5,064 nucleotides of DNA. It comes from JAWLDB01 sp041686915. Its GTDB lineage: Bacteria; Bacillota; UBA994; UBA5500. The DNA lies in contig JAWLDB010000197.1 of the NCBI GenBank assembly GCA_041686915.1, forward strand, positions 1 to 5,064. The letters run 5' to 3'. The notes under the pieces were generated by a model. It did no database searches. It saw only the letters and a program-made list of their open reading frames with translations, and was not told where the DNA came from. Both the position numbers and the translations under genes were made by a program. This document shows, piece after piece, positions 1 through 5,064 of this stretch (its first letter is position 1; every line of letters begins with the position of its first letter).

Positions 1-292
1 TCAGACTGCCGCTCTCTCTAATGGTCCTTAGCAGTGCGAGCAACGGCTGCCAGTCAAAGGTTTGCCGGAAATAACACACGGGCGGTGCGTCTGCGCATGT
101 CCTTCTCAGTTCCCTTGGCAGGTGAAAGTCATCCAGATGTATCACTTGCACATGATGTCCGGCAAGCTGCAGCTGGTCTGCTAGTGCATCTGCAAAAGTG
201 GTCTTGCCAGATGCATCTATCCCGTTTATTCCAACAACGAGGGGCTCGCCCGCGCGCTTGCGGGCGCTGACTAGCGCCCCAATGTCCAGCAC
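1..292 (-). CDS. Uridine kinase-like P-loop kinase, N-terminal part (cut by window edge)
   Basis: Minus-strand frame that is open to the left edge; 97 residues are visible and the C-terminus is missing. The protein has a Walker A loop GIDASGKT at residues 24-31 preceded by a hydrophobic strand (PLVVGIN). It also has a VIHLDDFH motif at about 50-57, whose acidic pair sits where uridine kinases bind nucleoside and Mg, and a FDW motif at 79-81 like the conserved F-D segment of that family. These are hallmarks of the uridine kinase / phosphoribulokinase-like P-loop family, which phosphorylates nucleosides with ATP or GTP in the cytoplasm; the exact substrate is inferred. The frame contains no ATG. 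The GTG at 292-290 is chosen because GGGGGTGG (305-298) lies 5 bases upstream; a GTG at 301-299 is the alternative. It lies 115 bases downstream of the peptidoglycan-binding gene on the same strand with no terminator between them, so co-transcription is possible. Confidence 0.82.
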   Translation of the reverse strand, partial: MLDIGALVSARKRAGEPLVVGINGIDASGKTTFADALADQLQLAGHHVQVIHLDDFHLPRELRRTCADAPPVCYFRQTFDWQPLLALLRTIRESGSL

Positions 293-407
293 AAATACCA
301 CCCCCAAGAGCTGGTCAAGGAGGCCTAAGCCCCCTGTGTAACCTTGCTCTATACCTTCTAGGAATGGTCGATGTTATCCTTTATACACAGAGCGCCATGC
401 AGATATA

Positions 408-1178
408 TCAGTACCCGCGCTCAAGACCTAGCCGCCAGTAGTCGTCAGCCAGGAAGCTGCCGGTTACTGCAAGTCCTTTATCTCTTTGCCAACGAGCAAC
501 TGTATCTACCATATTCTGATTGTAATTCCCGTCACGTTGCTGGCCATATCCCATCCCCCACAGCAACTCCTGCAGAGCTAGCACGTCAAGTCCCCTGGCA
601 CCGGCAGAAAGCTCCCTTCCCCCCAGGATGGTCCTGTCCCAAACCAGCAGCAGGGTGTCAGCAAACACCTGACCAGTCACCTTAAGACCGGCATACCAGG
701 CAAGGCTATTCCTTTGAAAAGTCCTGACCAGTCTTGCTGTCCGACTGTCATAAGCTCCATCGGCAGGCCGTCCTAAGATTATAGCCATCCGCCGGTTGGC
801 AGCCACCAAACGGTTTTGCAGCACCCATACATCTTCACCTTCATCTCCGAGTATGAGACACCTTGCACCGAAGGCCTTGCCTCCTGCTGATTGGTTGGCT
901 GGCCTCTGTCCAAAGATCGTATATGTATGGTCTACAATCTCCCATGGCTGCCATGTGGCTAACTGCCGGCTGATTTGACGCAGACGTATCAAAGTTTGAC
1001 TGTTTAACAGACCGCTTTCAGATACCGTGTTTAAACCCCAAGCGGGCTGCATCAACGCTGCCCGGTTTAACCACCTCTGGATAACCCAGACGTCACTGCC
1101 TCGTTGTGGAGGGTAGGTCAGGCGCAGTTCCCTGCTACCCAGGGGGAAGAAGTACTGCCCTGGTTTATCAGTGAACAC
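408..1178 (-). CDS. Triple peptidoglycan-binding-like repeat protein
   Basis: 256-residue protein built from three degenerate repeats resembling the PG_binding_1 fold (three-helix peptidoglycan-binding domain). They start at about residue 16 (RELRLTYPPQRGSDVWVIQ), 106 (RCLILGDEGEDVWVLQNRL) and 188 (RELSAGARGLDVLALQELL). Repeats 2 and 3 continue with the typical DG-Y-x(3)-T/M...V-x-x-FQ/WQ...G-L-x-VTG segment (DGAYDSRTARLVRTFQ and DGNYNQNMVDTVARWQ). The family normally anchors enzymes to cell wall, yet there is no catalytic domain, signal peptide or membrane segment, so the site of action is unclear; a spore-layer or mother-cell role is one possibility. The GTG at 1178-1176 is preferred over the in-frame GTG at 1187-1185. 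It lies 7 bases after GGGGAGGT (1193-1186), whereas the upstream GTG overlaps that site. It is divergent from the protease gene and upstream of the kinase gene. Confidence 0.82.
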   Translation of the reverse strand: MFTDKPGQYFFPLGSRELRLTYPPQRGSDVWVIQRWLNRAALMQPAWGLNTVSESGLLNSQTLIRLRQISRQLATWQPWEIVDHTYTIFGQRPANQSAGGKAFGARCLILGDEGEDVWVLQNRLVAANRRMAIILGRPADGAYDSRTARLVRTFQRNSLAWYAGLKVTGQVFADTLLLVWDRTILGGRELSAGARGLDVLALQELLWGMGYGQQRDGNYNQNMVDTVARWQRDKGLAVTGSFLADDYWRLGLERGY

Positions 1179-1183
1179 TTTAC

Positions 1184-1193
1184 CCACCTCCCC
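1184..1193 (-). promoter_or_regulatory. Ribosome binding site deciding the GTG start of the peptidoglycan-binding gene
   Basis: Read on the minus strand this is GGGGAGGTGG. The GGAGG core is 7 bases from the GTG at 1178-1176 but overlaps the in-frame GTG at 1187-1185, so the shorter protein is favoured. Confidence 0.7.
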
Positions 1194-1203
1194 ATTTATT
1201 CAC

Positions 1204-1234
1204 CATATGCAGCAAACATGCCCGCTGGTGTCAA
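1204..1234 (-). promoter_or_regulatory. Possible promoter of the peptidoglycan-binding gene
   Basis: On the minus strand a perfect TTGACA lies at 1234-1229. The best -10 match downstream is only CATATG (1209-1204, 19-base spacer) or GCATAT (1210-1205, 18-base spacer). It would give a leader of about 20 bases carrying the strong ribosome binding site. The -10 is poor, so this is a candidate only. Confidence 0.3.
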
Positions 1235-1243
1235 TAGCGCCTG

Positions 1244-1264
1244 CTATGGCGCATAGACTCTATG
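1244..1264. repeat. Three alternating inverted half-sites before the protease gene
   Basis: CTATG (1244-1248), CATAG (1252-1256) and CTATG (1260-1264) alternate in orientation, with 3-base spacers GCG and ACT, giving an 8-base period. Either neighbouring pair forms a perfect inverted repeat. The array ends 1 base before the ribosome binding site AAGGAGG at 1266-1272. It also overlaps a GCGCC/GGCGC inverted repeat (1237-1241 and 1248-1252). It could be an operator in the divergent control region or a pair of mutually exclusive RNA hairpins; neither is proven. Confidence 0.4.
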
Positions 1265-1265
1265 G

Positions 1266-1272
1266 AAGGAGG
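1266..1272 (+). promoter_or_regulatory. Ribosome binding site deciding the protease start
   Basis: AAGGAGG sits 7 bases before the ATG at 1280. The ATG at 1262 overlaps its upstream side and the ATG at 1274 is only 1 base away, so 1280 is the best start. Confidence 0.75.
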
Positions 1273-1279
1273 AATGGGC

Positions 1280-2257
1280 ATGCTGCTGACTGTTGAACTG
1301 GCGGCTTACGCATATGCTTTACTGAAGAAGAACAATGTGGTGGGAGTGGGGATAGGTTACAAACAGCGACACGGGAAACGGCTTCCAACGCTATGCTTAA
1401 CTGTCCTGGTCTCGCAGAAGGTTCCGATGAGCGCTTTGGCAAGCAAGGATATTGTACCGGCGCGAATTCTGGGGCATCAAACAGACGTGATAGAAACTGG
1501 CATTATTAAGACATATGAACAGGTCAAAAGAATGCGCCCAGCCCAGCCCGGGATCAGCATTGGCAATTATCGCATTACGGCGGGGACATTCGGTGCCGTC
1601 GTCTATGACCGGGAAACTAGACAGCCTCTCATCCTTTCTAACAACCACGTCCTTGCCAACGCAACAAACGGACGAGACCGGCGGGCCGGTATCGGTGACC
1701 CTATTCTGCAACCAGGAGCCCATGACGGAGGAAAACTCCCCGGTGACACAATAGGCAGACTGCAGCGCTACATACCTGTAGAGGCTGCTTTTGGACTAGA
1801 TGCACAGTACACAGTAAGCCGGCTCTGGTCTCCACGTCTATTGAGCACAGAGGGGGAAGAACAGGGCATTCGCTCAAATACGGTTGATTGCGCCTTGGCT
1901 GAACCGCTGGAGCCAGACCTGATCAAGCCGGAAGTCCTGGGACTTGGAACACCACAAGGTACGGCCGAACCTGAGTTAGATATGCGCATCAGGAAAAGTG
2001 GGCGTACTACCGGGGTAACTGAAGGCGAGATACTCGTCAAGGATGTAGTGCTACGGGTAGACTTTGGGGATGTCGGCATAGCCATCTTTTCCGACCAGGT
2101 GGTAAGCAACATCAAAAGTGGCCCTGGCGATAGCGGCTCGTTAATCATGGACGAAGACAACCGGGCATTAGGGCTGCTGTTTGCAGGCGGTAACAATTTG
2201 ACCGTGTTCAATCGTATCAGTAACGTTACAAAGGCTCTGGGAGTGGACTTTGGTTAA
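1280..2257 (+). CDS. Trypsin-like serine protease with Nal1-like N-terminal region
   Basis: 325-residue protein with a chymotrypsin-fold peptidase core. The triad is readable as His123 in LSNNHVLA, Asp203 in NTVDCALA and Ser285 in GPGDSGSLIM. The oxyanion-loop motif GDSGS is intact, so the enzyme should be active. The N-terminal part (about 18-65) contains a VVGVGIGYK strand, then TLCLTVLVSQKVP and IVPARI. This pre-protease region is seen in bacterial trypsin-like proteins related to the plant Nal1 family. There is no signal peptide or membrane segment, so either the enzyme is cytoplasmic or it is released by an unusual route; no PDZ domain follows, which separates it from HtrA/DegP. The start at 1280 is set by AAGGAGG at 1266-1272. 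It is followed after 9 bases by a terminator and is divergent from the peptidoglycan-binding protein gene. The substrate is unknown. A catalytically active serine protease is well supported; the biological role is not. Confidence 0.88.
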   Translation: MLLTVELAAYAYALLKKNNVVGVGIGYKQRHGKRLPTLCLTVLVSQKVPMSALASKDIVPARILGHQTDVIETGIIKTYEQVKRMRPAQPGISIGNYRITAGTFGAVVYDRETRQPLILSNNHVLANATNGRDRRAGIGDPILQPGAHDGGKLPGDTIGRLQRYIPVEAAFGLDAQYTVSRLWSPRLLSTEGEEQGIRSNTVDCALAEPLEPDLIKPEVLGLGTPQGTAEPELDMRIRKSGRTTGVTEGEILVKDVVLRVDFGDVGIAIFSDQVVSNIKSGPGDSGSLIMDEDNRALGLLFAGGNNLTVFNRISNVTKALGVDFG

Positions 2258-2266
2258 GGAAGATCA

Positions 2267-2290
2267 AAAAGCCGGCACATGCCGGCTTTT
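2267..2290. terminator. Bidirectional rho-independent terminator between convergent genes
   Basis: A perfect 10-bp stem, AAAAGCCGGC / GCCGGCTTTT, closes a 4-base loop ACAT. The A-run on the left (2266-2270) becomes a U-run on the minus-strand transcript and the T-run on the right serves the plus strand. It lies 9 bases after the protease stop and 26 bases beyond the histidine kinase stop, so it probably ends both transcripts. Confidence 0.85.
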
Positions 2291-2316
2291 GGCGTATTGA
2301 AGGAAGTGGTTGAGGG

Positions 2317-3675
2317 TTAACCCCTAGGCACGGTTACGATGAACTCGGCACCAGCACCAGATACATTTCGGACAGTCAGAGTTCCGCCGTGAGCCTCCAC
2401 AATCGCCTTGGCAATGGCCAGGCCGAGACCTGCTCCGCCGGTCCTGCGACTGCGTGACTTCTCCCCACGATAGAACCGCTCGAAAACTCTCGGCAAATCA
2501 GCTTCGGGGATGCCCTTACCAGTATCCCTCACCGCAATCAGAACGCCTTCCTCAGCCGGCATTACCCTAACGTTCACCAAACCGCCTACTGAGGTGTATT
2601 TGATCGCATTACTTAGTAGGTTCAGTATCACCTGTTTCATCCGGTCGGCGTCCACTGTGGCCTCTATAGGGCAAGTTACTTCCAGTACGAGTTCCAAGCC
2701 TGCTTGTTCAACTGCCCCAGCATAACCTTCCACGCATTCTCGCACTAGGGCAACCAAATCTGTCTTGGTGAGCTCCAGCTTACCGCCACCCTCCAAACGT
2801 GCCAAGTTCTCCACATCGGCTACCAAACTGGTTAAGCGGATGACTTCACTGTGACACGCTTTTAGCCTCTCAGGTGTAAGCTCGTAAACTCCATCCTGAA
2901 TTGCCTCTATTTGTGCCTGCAGGGCGGCTAGTGGTGTTCGTAGCTCATGGGCTATATCTGCCGTCATCTGTTGCCGGCTTAGTTCTTGCTGCTGCAAGCT
3001 GCTCTGCAGGTCGTCAAAGGCTGTGGAAAGCTCGTATAACTCATCCCGAGAAACTGTGACGTCGGTCACACCGCGCTCGTCGGAATGCATAGCCCGGACT
3101 TTCCTCGTTAAGCTGCGTAGGGGCTCACTTAAGCGTCGTGACATCCACCACCCAGACAGGGCCCCAAGCACCGCAACCAAGCCGGCAGCTAACAACCCAG
3201 CTAACCAGATGTTGCGGCTGTATGTCTGTTGAGCCGGCGAGAGATAGGGGTCTTCGATATATCCGAAAACAACCTGCCCAGCCGGTGCCTGGCCATCATG
3301 TAGCGGATAACTGATTTCCTGCAGACTGCCTGACCAGCGATGACCTCGGCCCCAGCCCATCATTCCACGCCCCCAACCGGGTTCTGCCCGCCAGACTACA
3401 TCGCCACTGGCATCGATCACACGCATGGACACATGGTCCACCAGTGCTGCCCCACTCAGGTCTCGAAGTAACTCCTCATCCAATCGCCCATCAGCGAGGG
3501 CTGACTCGATGGCCGTGACAATATCTTGTTCACGTGACACACGCTGATCTACCAGGTACCGGTCGAACTGGCGGTTTATCAGGTAACTGGATACCAAGGT
3601 GGTCAAATAGGCGCTCAGCAGGGCTATCAGAGCGAAAGCCAAAACCAGCTTGACCGCGAGTGAATGCTTACGCAT
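2317..3675 (-). CDS. Membrane sensor histidine kinase (two-component system)
   Basis: 452-residue transmembrane kinase. Order of parts: TM1 about 8-32; extracytoplasmic sensor about 34-155; TM2 about 156-178; HAMP linker about 177-230. The HisKA domain follows with H-box DIAHELRTPL (phosphorylated His243). The HATPase_c domain has N-box NLLSNAIKYT (352-361), G1 DTGKGIP (384-390), F-box ERFYRG and G2 GAGLGLAIAK (414-423). All catalytic boxes are intact. It should autophosphorylate in response to an external cue and pass phosphate to the regulator encoded just upstream. The sensor contains a cache/PAS-like strand pattern (MRVIDASGDVVW) and an odd GWGRGMMGWGRGHRW stretch (100-114). The ATG at 3675-3673 is chosen because GGAGGT (3688-3683) lies 7 bases upstream; an in-frame ATG at 3708 would add 11 residues inside the regulator gene and lacks a site. 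The start overlaps the regulator stop by 8 bases, implying translational coupling. The ligand is unknown. Confidence 0.93.
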   Translation of the reverse strand: MRKHSLAVKLVLAFALIALLSAYLTTLVSSYLINRQFDRYLVDQRVSREQDIVTAIESALADGRLDEELLRDLSGAALVDHVSMRVIDASGDVVWRAEPGWGRGMMGWGRGHRWSGSLQEISYPLHDGQAPAGQVVFGYIEDPYLSPAQQTYSRNIWLAGLLAAGLVAVLGALSGWWMSRRLSEPLRSLTRKVRAMHSDERGVTDVTVSRDELYELSTAFDDLQSSLQQQELSRQQMTADIAHELRTPLAALQAQIEAIQDGVYELTPERLKACHSEVIRLTSLVADVENLARLEGGGKLELTKTDLVALVRECVEGYAGAVEQAGLELVLEVTCPIEATVDADRMKQVILNLLSNAIKYTSVGGLVNVRVMPAEEGVLIAVRDTGKGIPEADLPRVFERFYRGEKSRSRRTGGAGLGLAIAKAIVEAHGGTLTVRNVSGAGAEFIVTVPRG

Positions 3676-4360
3676 CACGCTGACCTCCGAACTTGTAGCC
3701 AGTGCCATATACTGTCTGTACGAACAGTGGCTCCCGGCCGTCTTCCTGCAATTTGCGCCGCAAGTTCTTCACATGTGCATCTATCACCCGGTCATATCCC
3801 GGGAAGTCGTAGCCCTGTATCCGAGATACGAGCTCCGCGCGGGTGAAAGGACGGCCAGGGTTCTCTGCCAAGGTGAGTAACAACTTGTACTCGCTCGGTG
3901 TCAGTTCCAACTCCTGACCCAAGAAGGCAACGGTCTGAGTTACTTTGTTTATCAGCAGCTGCCCGTCCTGGAAACTGAGCCCAACTTCCAGCTCTGTACG
4001 TTTGACGCGCCGGAGCACGTTCTTCACCCTTAGCATCAGCTCGCGAGGGCTAAAGGGCTTAACCATATAGTCATCTATTCCGAGCGACAATCCGGCAATC
4101 CGGTCATCCTGCCCCGACTTGGCAGTAAGCATGATGATGCCCGGATCATGCTCATCCCTCAGTAGCCGTGCCACCTCTTCCCCATGGATGTCCGGCAGCA
4201 TCAGGTCCAGCACCACCAAATCTGGAAGTAGAGCGCGCGCTTTGGCAAGAGCCTCTGCGCCGGTTCCAGCAGTAGCCACCTGAAAACCCTCACGCTGCAG
4301 GTAGGACTTGATTACCTCAACTATTGACTCCTCATCGTCAACCACCAGAATAAGCGGCAC
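3668..4360 (-). CDS. OmpR/PhoB-family response regulator
   Basis: 230-residue DNA-binding regulator from the preferred start. The receiver domain (about 3-115) has the acidic pair Asp8-Asp9 (VVDDEES), phosphoacceptor Asp52 (VVLDLMLPD), switch Thr79 (MLTA) and Lys101 (VKPF). The C-terminal winged-helix domain (about 128-225) has ELTPSEYKLL, a recognition helix around DAHVKNLRRKL and the wing VYGTGYKF. Phosphorylated by the neighbouring histidine kinase, it should bind direct repeats near promoters. The start is uncertain because a 10-N gap lies 4 bases upstream. The GTG at 4360-4358 gives a normal N-terminus (MPLILVVDDE); the reading frame through the Ns to an ATG at 4414 would add an atypical 18-residue extension and depends on the gap being exactly 10 bases. 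A purine-rich stretch before the gap (4383-4375 on the minus strand) or the missing bases could hold the ribosome binding site. It is the first gene of the operon with the kinase. Confidence 0.93.
   Translation of the reverse strand: MPLILVVDDEESIVEVIKSYLQREGFQVATAGTGAEALAKARALLPDLVVLDLMLPDIHGEEVARLLRDEHDPGIIMLTAKSGQDDRIAGLSLGIDDYMVKPFSPRELMLRVKNVLRRVKRTELEVGLSFQDGQLLINKVTQTVAFLGQELELTPSEYKLLLTLAENPGRPFTRAELVSRIQGYDFPGYDRVIDAHVKNLRRKLQEDGREPLFVQTVYGTGYKFGGQRDA
3683..3688 (-). promoter_or_regulatory. Ribosome binding site of the histidine kinase inside the regulator gene
   Basis: GGAGGT on the minus strand lies within the last codons of the response regulator, 7 bases before the kinase ATG at 3675-3673. 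It selects that start over the ATG at 3708 and supports coupled translation across the 8-base overlap. Confidence 0.7.
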
Positions 4361-4364
4361 GAAG

Positions 4365-4374
4365 NNNNNNNNNN
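4365..4374. other. Assembly gap (10 Ns)
   Basis: Ten undetermined bases just upstream of the likely regulator start. The number may be a placeholder, so the true distance between the promoter region and the coding sequence is unknown. Confidence 0.99.
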
Positions 4375-4399
4375 TCCCCCTTTCTATCCCTTTAAAGTT

Positions 4400-4427
4400 A
4401 GAATACCGCGGCACCGTGAACTGTAAA
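4400..4427 (-). promoter_or_regulatory. Candidate promoter of the two-component operon
   Basis: On the minus strand TTTACA (4427-4422, 5 of 6 matches) and TATTCT (4405-4400, 4 of 6) are separated by 16 bases. Transcription would start near 4393, giving a short leader that includes the N gap and reaches the regulator start at 4360. This is a consensus match only. Confidence 0.4.
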
Positions 4428-4462
4428 TGAGCCGATTATGAATTTGGTGTGAAGAGAACTAA

Positions 4463-4492
4463 TTGACATAACAGGCAGGAGAACTGCATACA
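4463..4492 (+). promoter_or_regulatory. Possible second promoter upstream of the Cys-rich gene
   Basis: A perfect TTGACA at 4463-4468 is followed 17-18 bases later by weak -10 matches GCATAC or CATACA (4486-4492). The same stretch also fits loosely an ACATAAC / CATACA pair with a 14-base spacer, which resembles the sporulation sigma-E pattern. Both readings are weak, and a promoter closer to the gene is better supported. Confidence 0.22.
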
Positions 4493-4514
4493 CCTTATAG
4501 AAGCTTATATAGGG

Positions 4515-4543
4515 TAACCAGTACTCGCCATGCGGCATATAAT
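4515..4543 (+). promoter_or_regulatory. Candidate promoter of the Cys-rich membrane protein gene
   Basis: A perfect -10 hexamer TATAAT lies at 4538-4543 with a weak -35 (TAACCA, 4515-4520, 3 of 6) at 17 bases. Transcription would begin near 4550 and give a leader of about 34 bases with GGAGGT at 4569-4574. The weak -35 suggests activator dependence, possibly on the divergent regulator. Confidence 0.5.
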
Positions 4544-4568
4544 CGTGTGGTACATAAAACTACAATGT

Positions 4569-4574
4569 GGAGGT
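4569..4574 (+). promoter_or_regulatory. Ribosome binding site deciding the TTG start of the Cys-rich gene
   Basis: GGAGGT lies 9 bases before the TTG at 4584. The upstream in-frame ATG at 4530 has no comparable site and precedes the TATAAT box, so it should not be on the main transcript. Confidence 0.65.
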
Positions 4575-4583
4575 TGGTTCAAT

Positions 4584-4970
4584 TTGAAAAACGCAGAAAT
4601 TTTGTCAGATATCGGCCAGAAGGCCCAGTTCTTCGGTCTAGGGTTGTTGGCCGGCAAGAAACTTCGCCCTTATGCCAAGTATTTTATCATAGGCGGCATC
4701 GCCCTATCTGCAGCGCCGGGAATCATGGTTGCAGTTGAGCAGATAAAGCAGAAGAAAGCAAGACAGCAGGAAGCCACGACAGAGCAGGAATGCTGCGCCG
4801 AAGTGACTGCCGAGACACAGGCAGAGCAGACCGAATGCTGCTGTGAAGAGCAGACAGCAACCGAATGCTGCTGTGAAGAGCAGACAGAAGCTGAATGCTG
4901 CTCTGAAGAACAGCCTGAGGCTGAGTGCACTTGCGAGGCTCAGGCACAGAAAGAAGAAAAACCCGAGTAA
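4584..4970 (+). CDS. Small membrane-anchored protein with Cys/Glu-rich repeat tail (unrecognised)
   Basis: 128-residue protein that I do not recognise. Residues 14-24 (AQFFGLGLLAG) are mildly hydrophobic and 33-51 (YFIIGGIALSAAPGIMVAV) form a probable membrane helix. The basic stretch KQKKAR (55-60) follows, so by the positive-inside rule the tail is probably cytoplasmic. The tail (61-128) is very rich in Glu, Gln, Thr and Ala. It holds all 12 cysteines, in clusters at 70-71, 85-87, 95-97, 105-106 and 115/117. Four 10-residue repeats of the type TECCCEEQTA occupy 83-122. Vicinal Cys with acidic residues suggests soft-metal binding or thiol redox chemistry, but no known metallothionein motif is recognised. 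The TTG at 4584 is chosen from GGAGGT at 4569-4574 and the TATAAT at 4538-4543, which lies inside the longer frame from the ATG at 4530. The gene is divergent from the two-component operon and has its own terminator. Confidence 0.78.
   Translation: MKNAEILSDIGQKAQFFGLGLLAGKKLRPYAKYFIIGGIALSAAPGIMVAVEQIKQKKARQQEATTEQECCAEVTAETQAEQTECCCEEQTATECCCEEQTEAECCSEEQPEAECTCEAQAQKEEKPE
4830..4949 (+). repeat. Four 30-base tandem repeats encoding the Cys-rich tail
   Basis: Units at 4830-4859, 4860-4889, 4890-4919 and 4920-4949 encode TECCCEEQTA, TECCCEEQTE, AECCSEEQPE and AECTCEAQAQ. Units 1 and 2 differ at one base of 30, which points to a recent in-frame duplication. Unit 3 differs from unit 2 at about seven bases and unit 4 is more diverged. 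The gradient suggests growth by duplication at the upstream end. Confidence 0.85.
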
Positions 4971-4999
4971 CATCGGAACACTCGGACTAGAGCGGGAAG

Positions 5000-5030
5000 A
5001 AGAGCTGGCGTTTTGCATATGCCAGCTCTT
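5000..5030 (+). terminator. Rho-independent terminator after the Cys-rich gene
   Basis: Arms AAGAGCTGGC (5000-5009) and GCCAGCTCTT (5021-5030) pair perfectly over 10 bp around an 11-base loop, followed by a T-rich stretch (TTGTTT). It begins 29 bases after the stop codon at 4968-4970. Confidence 0.8.
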
Positions 5031-5064
5031 TTGTTTCCCTATTGGATCAGTTCAAGATATACAC

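Noticed and set aside
34..270. Plus-strand open frame of 78 codons
   Set aside because: It lies antisense to the uridine kinase-like frame, whose Walker A and DDF motifs show that the minus strand is coding; the plus frame has no ribosome binding site or recognisable domain.
371..685. Plus-strand open frame of 104 codons
   Set aside because: It is antisense to the third peptidoglycan-binding repeat and has low-complexity Pro/Ser composition typical of a shadow frame.
1262..1279. Upstream ATG codons at 1262 and 1274 as protease starts
   Set aside because: The AAGGAGG at 1266-1272 overlaps or is too close to them, while its spacing to the ATG at 1280 is ideal.
1768..2211. Minus-strand open frame of 147 codons
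   Set aside because: It is antisense to the protease core that carries the catalytic Asp and Ser; Ser/Pro-rich and without a ribosome binding site.
4830..4949. Tandem repeats considered as a CRISPR-like array
   Set aside because: The units are directly adjacent with no spacers and keep a coding frame, so this is a protein-level repeat.
4670..5018. Minus-strand frames rich in Cys, Ser or Leu opposite the Cys-rich gene
   Set aside because: They arise from the 30-base tandem repeat read backwards; the plus strand has the ribosome binding site, promoter and terminator in the right order.

Overview
The window looks like a piece of a Gram-positive, Firmicutes-type genome, most likely a clostridial or Peptococcaceae-like lineage. 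This is inferred from strong AGGAGG-class ribosome binding sites, frequent GTG and TTG starts, short A/T-flanked hairpin terminators and the protein families present; no marker gene fixes the taxon. Almost the whole window is coding, with short intergenic gaps. A run of 10 Ns at 4365-4374 is an assembly or scaffold gap beside the start of the response regulator gene.

Layout, left to right. (1) Positions 1-292, minus strand: the N-terminal 97 residues of a uridine kinase-like P-loop kinase that runs off the left edge. (2) 408-1178, minus: a protein made almost entirely of three peptidoglycan-binding-like repeats, with no signal peptide, probably upstream in the same transcription direction as the kinase. 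The 115-base gap 293-407 shows no terminator. (3) 1280-2257, plus: a trypsin-like serine protease with a Nal1-like N-terminal region and an intact His/Asp/Ser triad, also without a signal peptide and divergent from (2). The roughly 100-base divergent spacer carries regularly spaced inverted half-sites. (4) A 24-base hairpin at 2267-2290 serves as terminator for both convergent transcripts. (5) 2317-3675 and 3668-4360, minus: a sensor histidine kinase and its OmpR-type response regulator, overlapping by 8 bases with the regulator first. (6) 4584-4970, plus and divergent from the two-component system: an unrecognised 128-residue protein with an N-terminal membrane segment and a Cys/Glu-rich tail of 10-residue repeats, followed by a hairpin terminator at 5000-5030. 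The last 34 bases hold nothing recognisable.

How the parts may work together. The two-component pair is a complete membrane-sensor-to-promoter circuit. Its sensor domain has an unusual Gly/Trp/Arg/Met/His stretch, and the divergently transcribed neighbour has 12 cysteines in clustered CC/CCC/CxC motifs. This suggests, as inference only, a metal- or thiol-stress response in which the regulator controls itself and the Cys-rich membrane protein. The protease and the peptidoglycan-binding protein share a divergent control region and may belong to one envelope- or spore-related process, but the sequence does not prove it. In five of the six genes the chosen start differs from the longest reading frame, because a well-placed ribosome binding site (or an internal promoter) supports a shorter protein.
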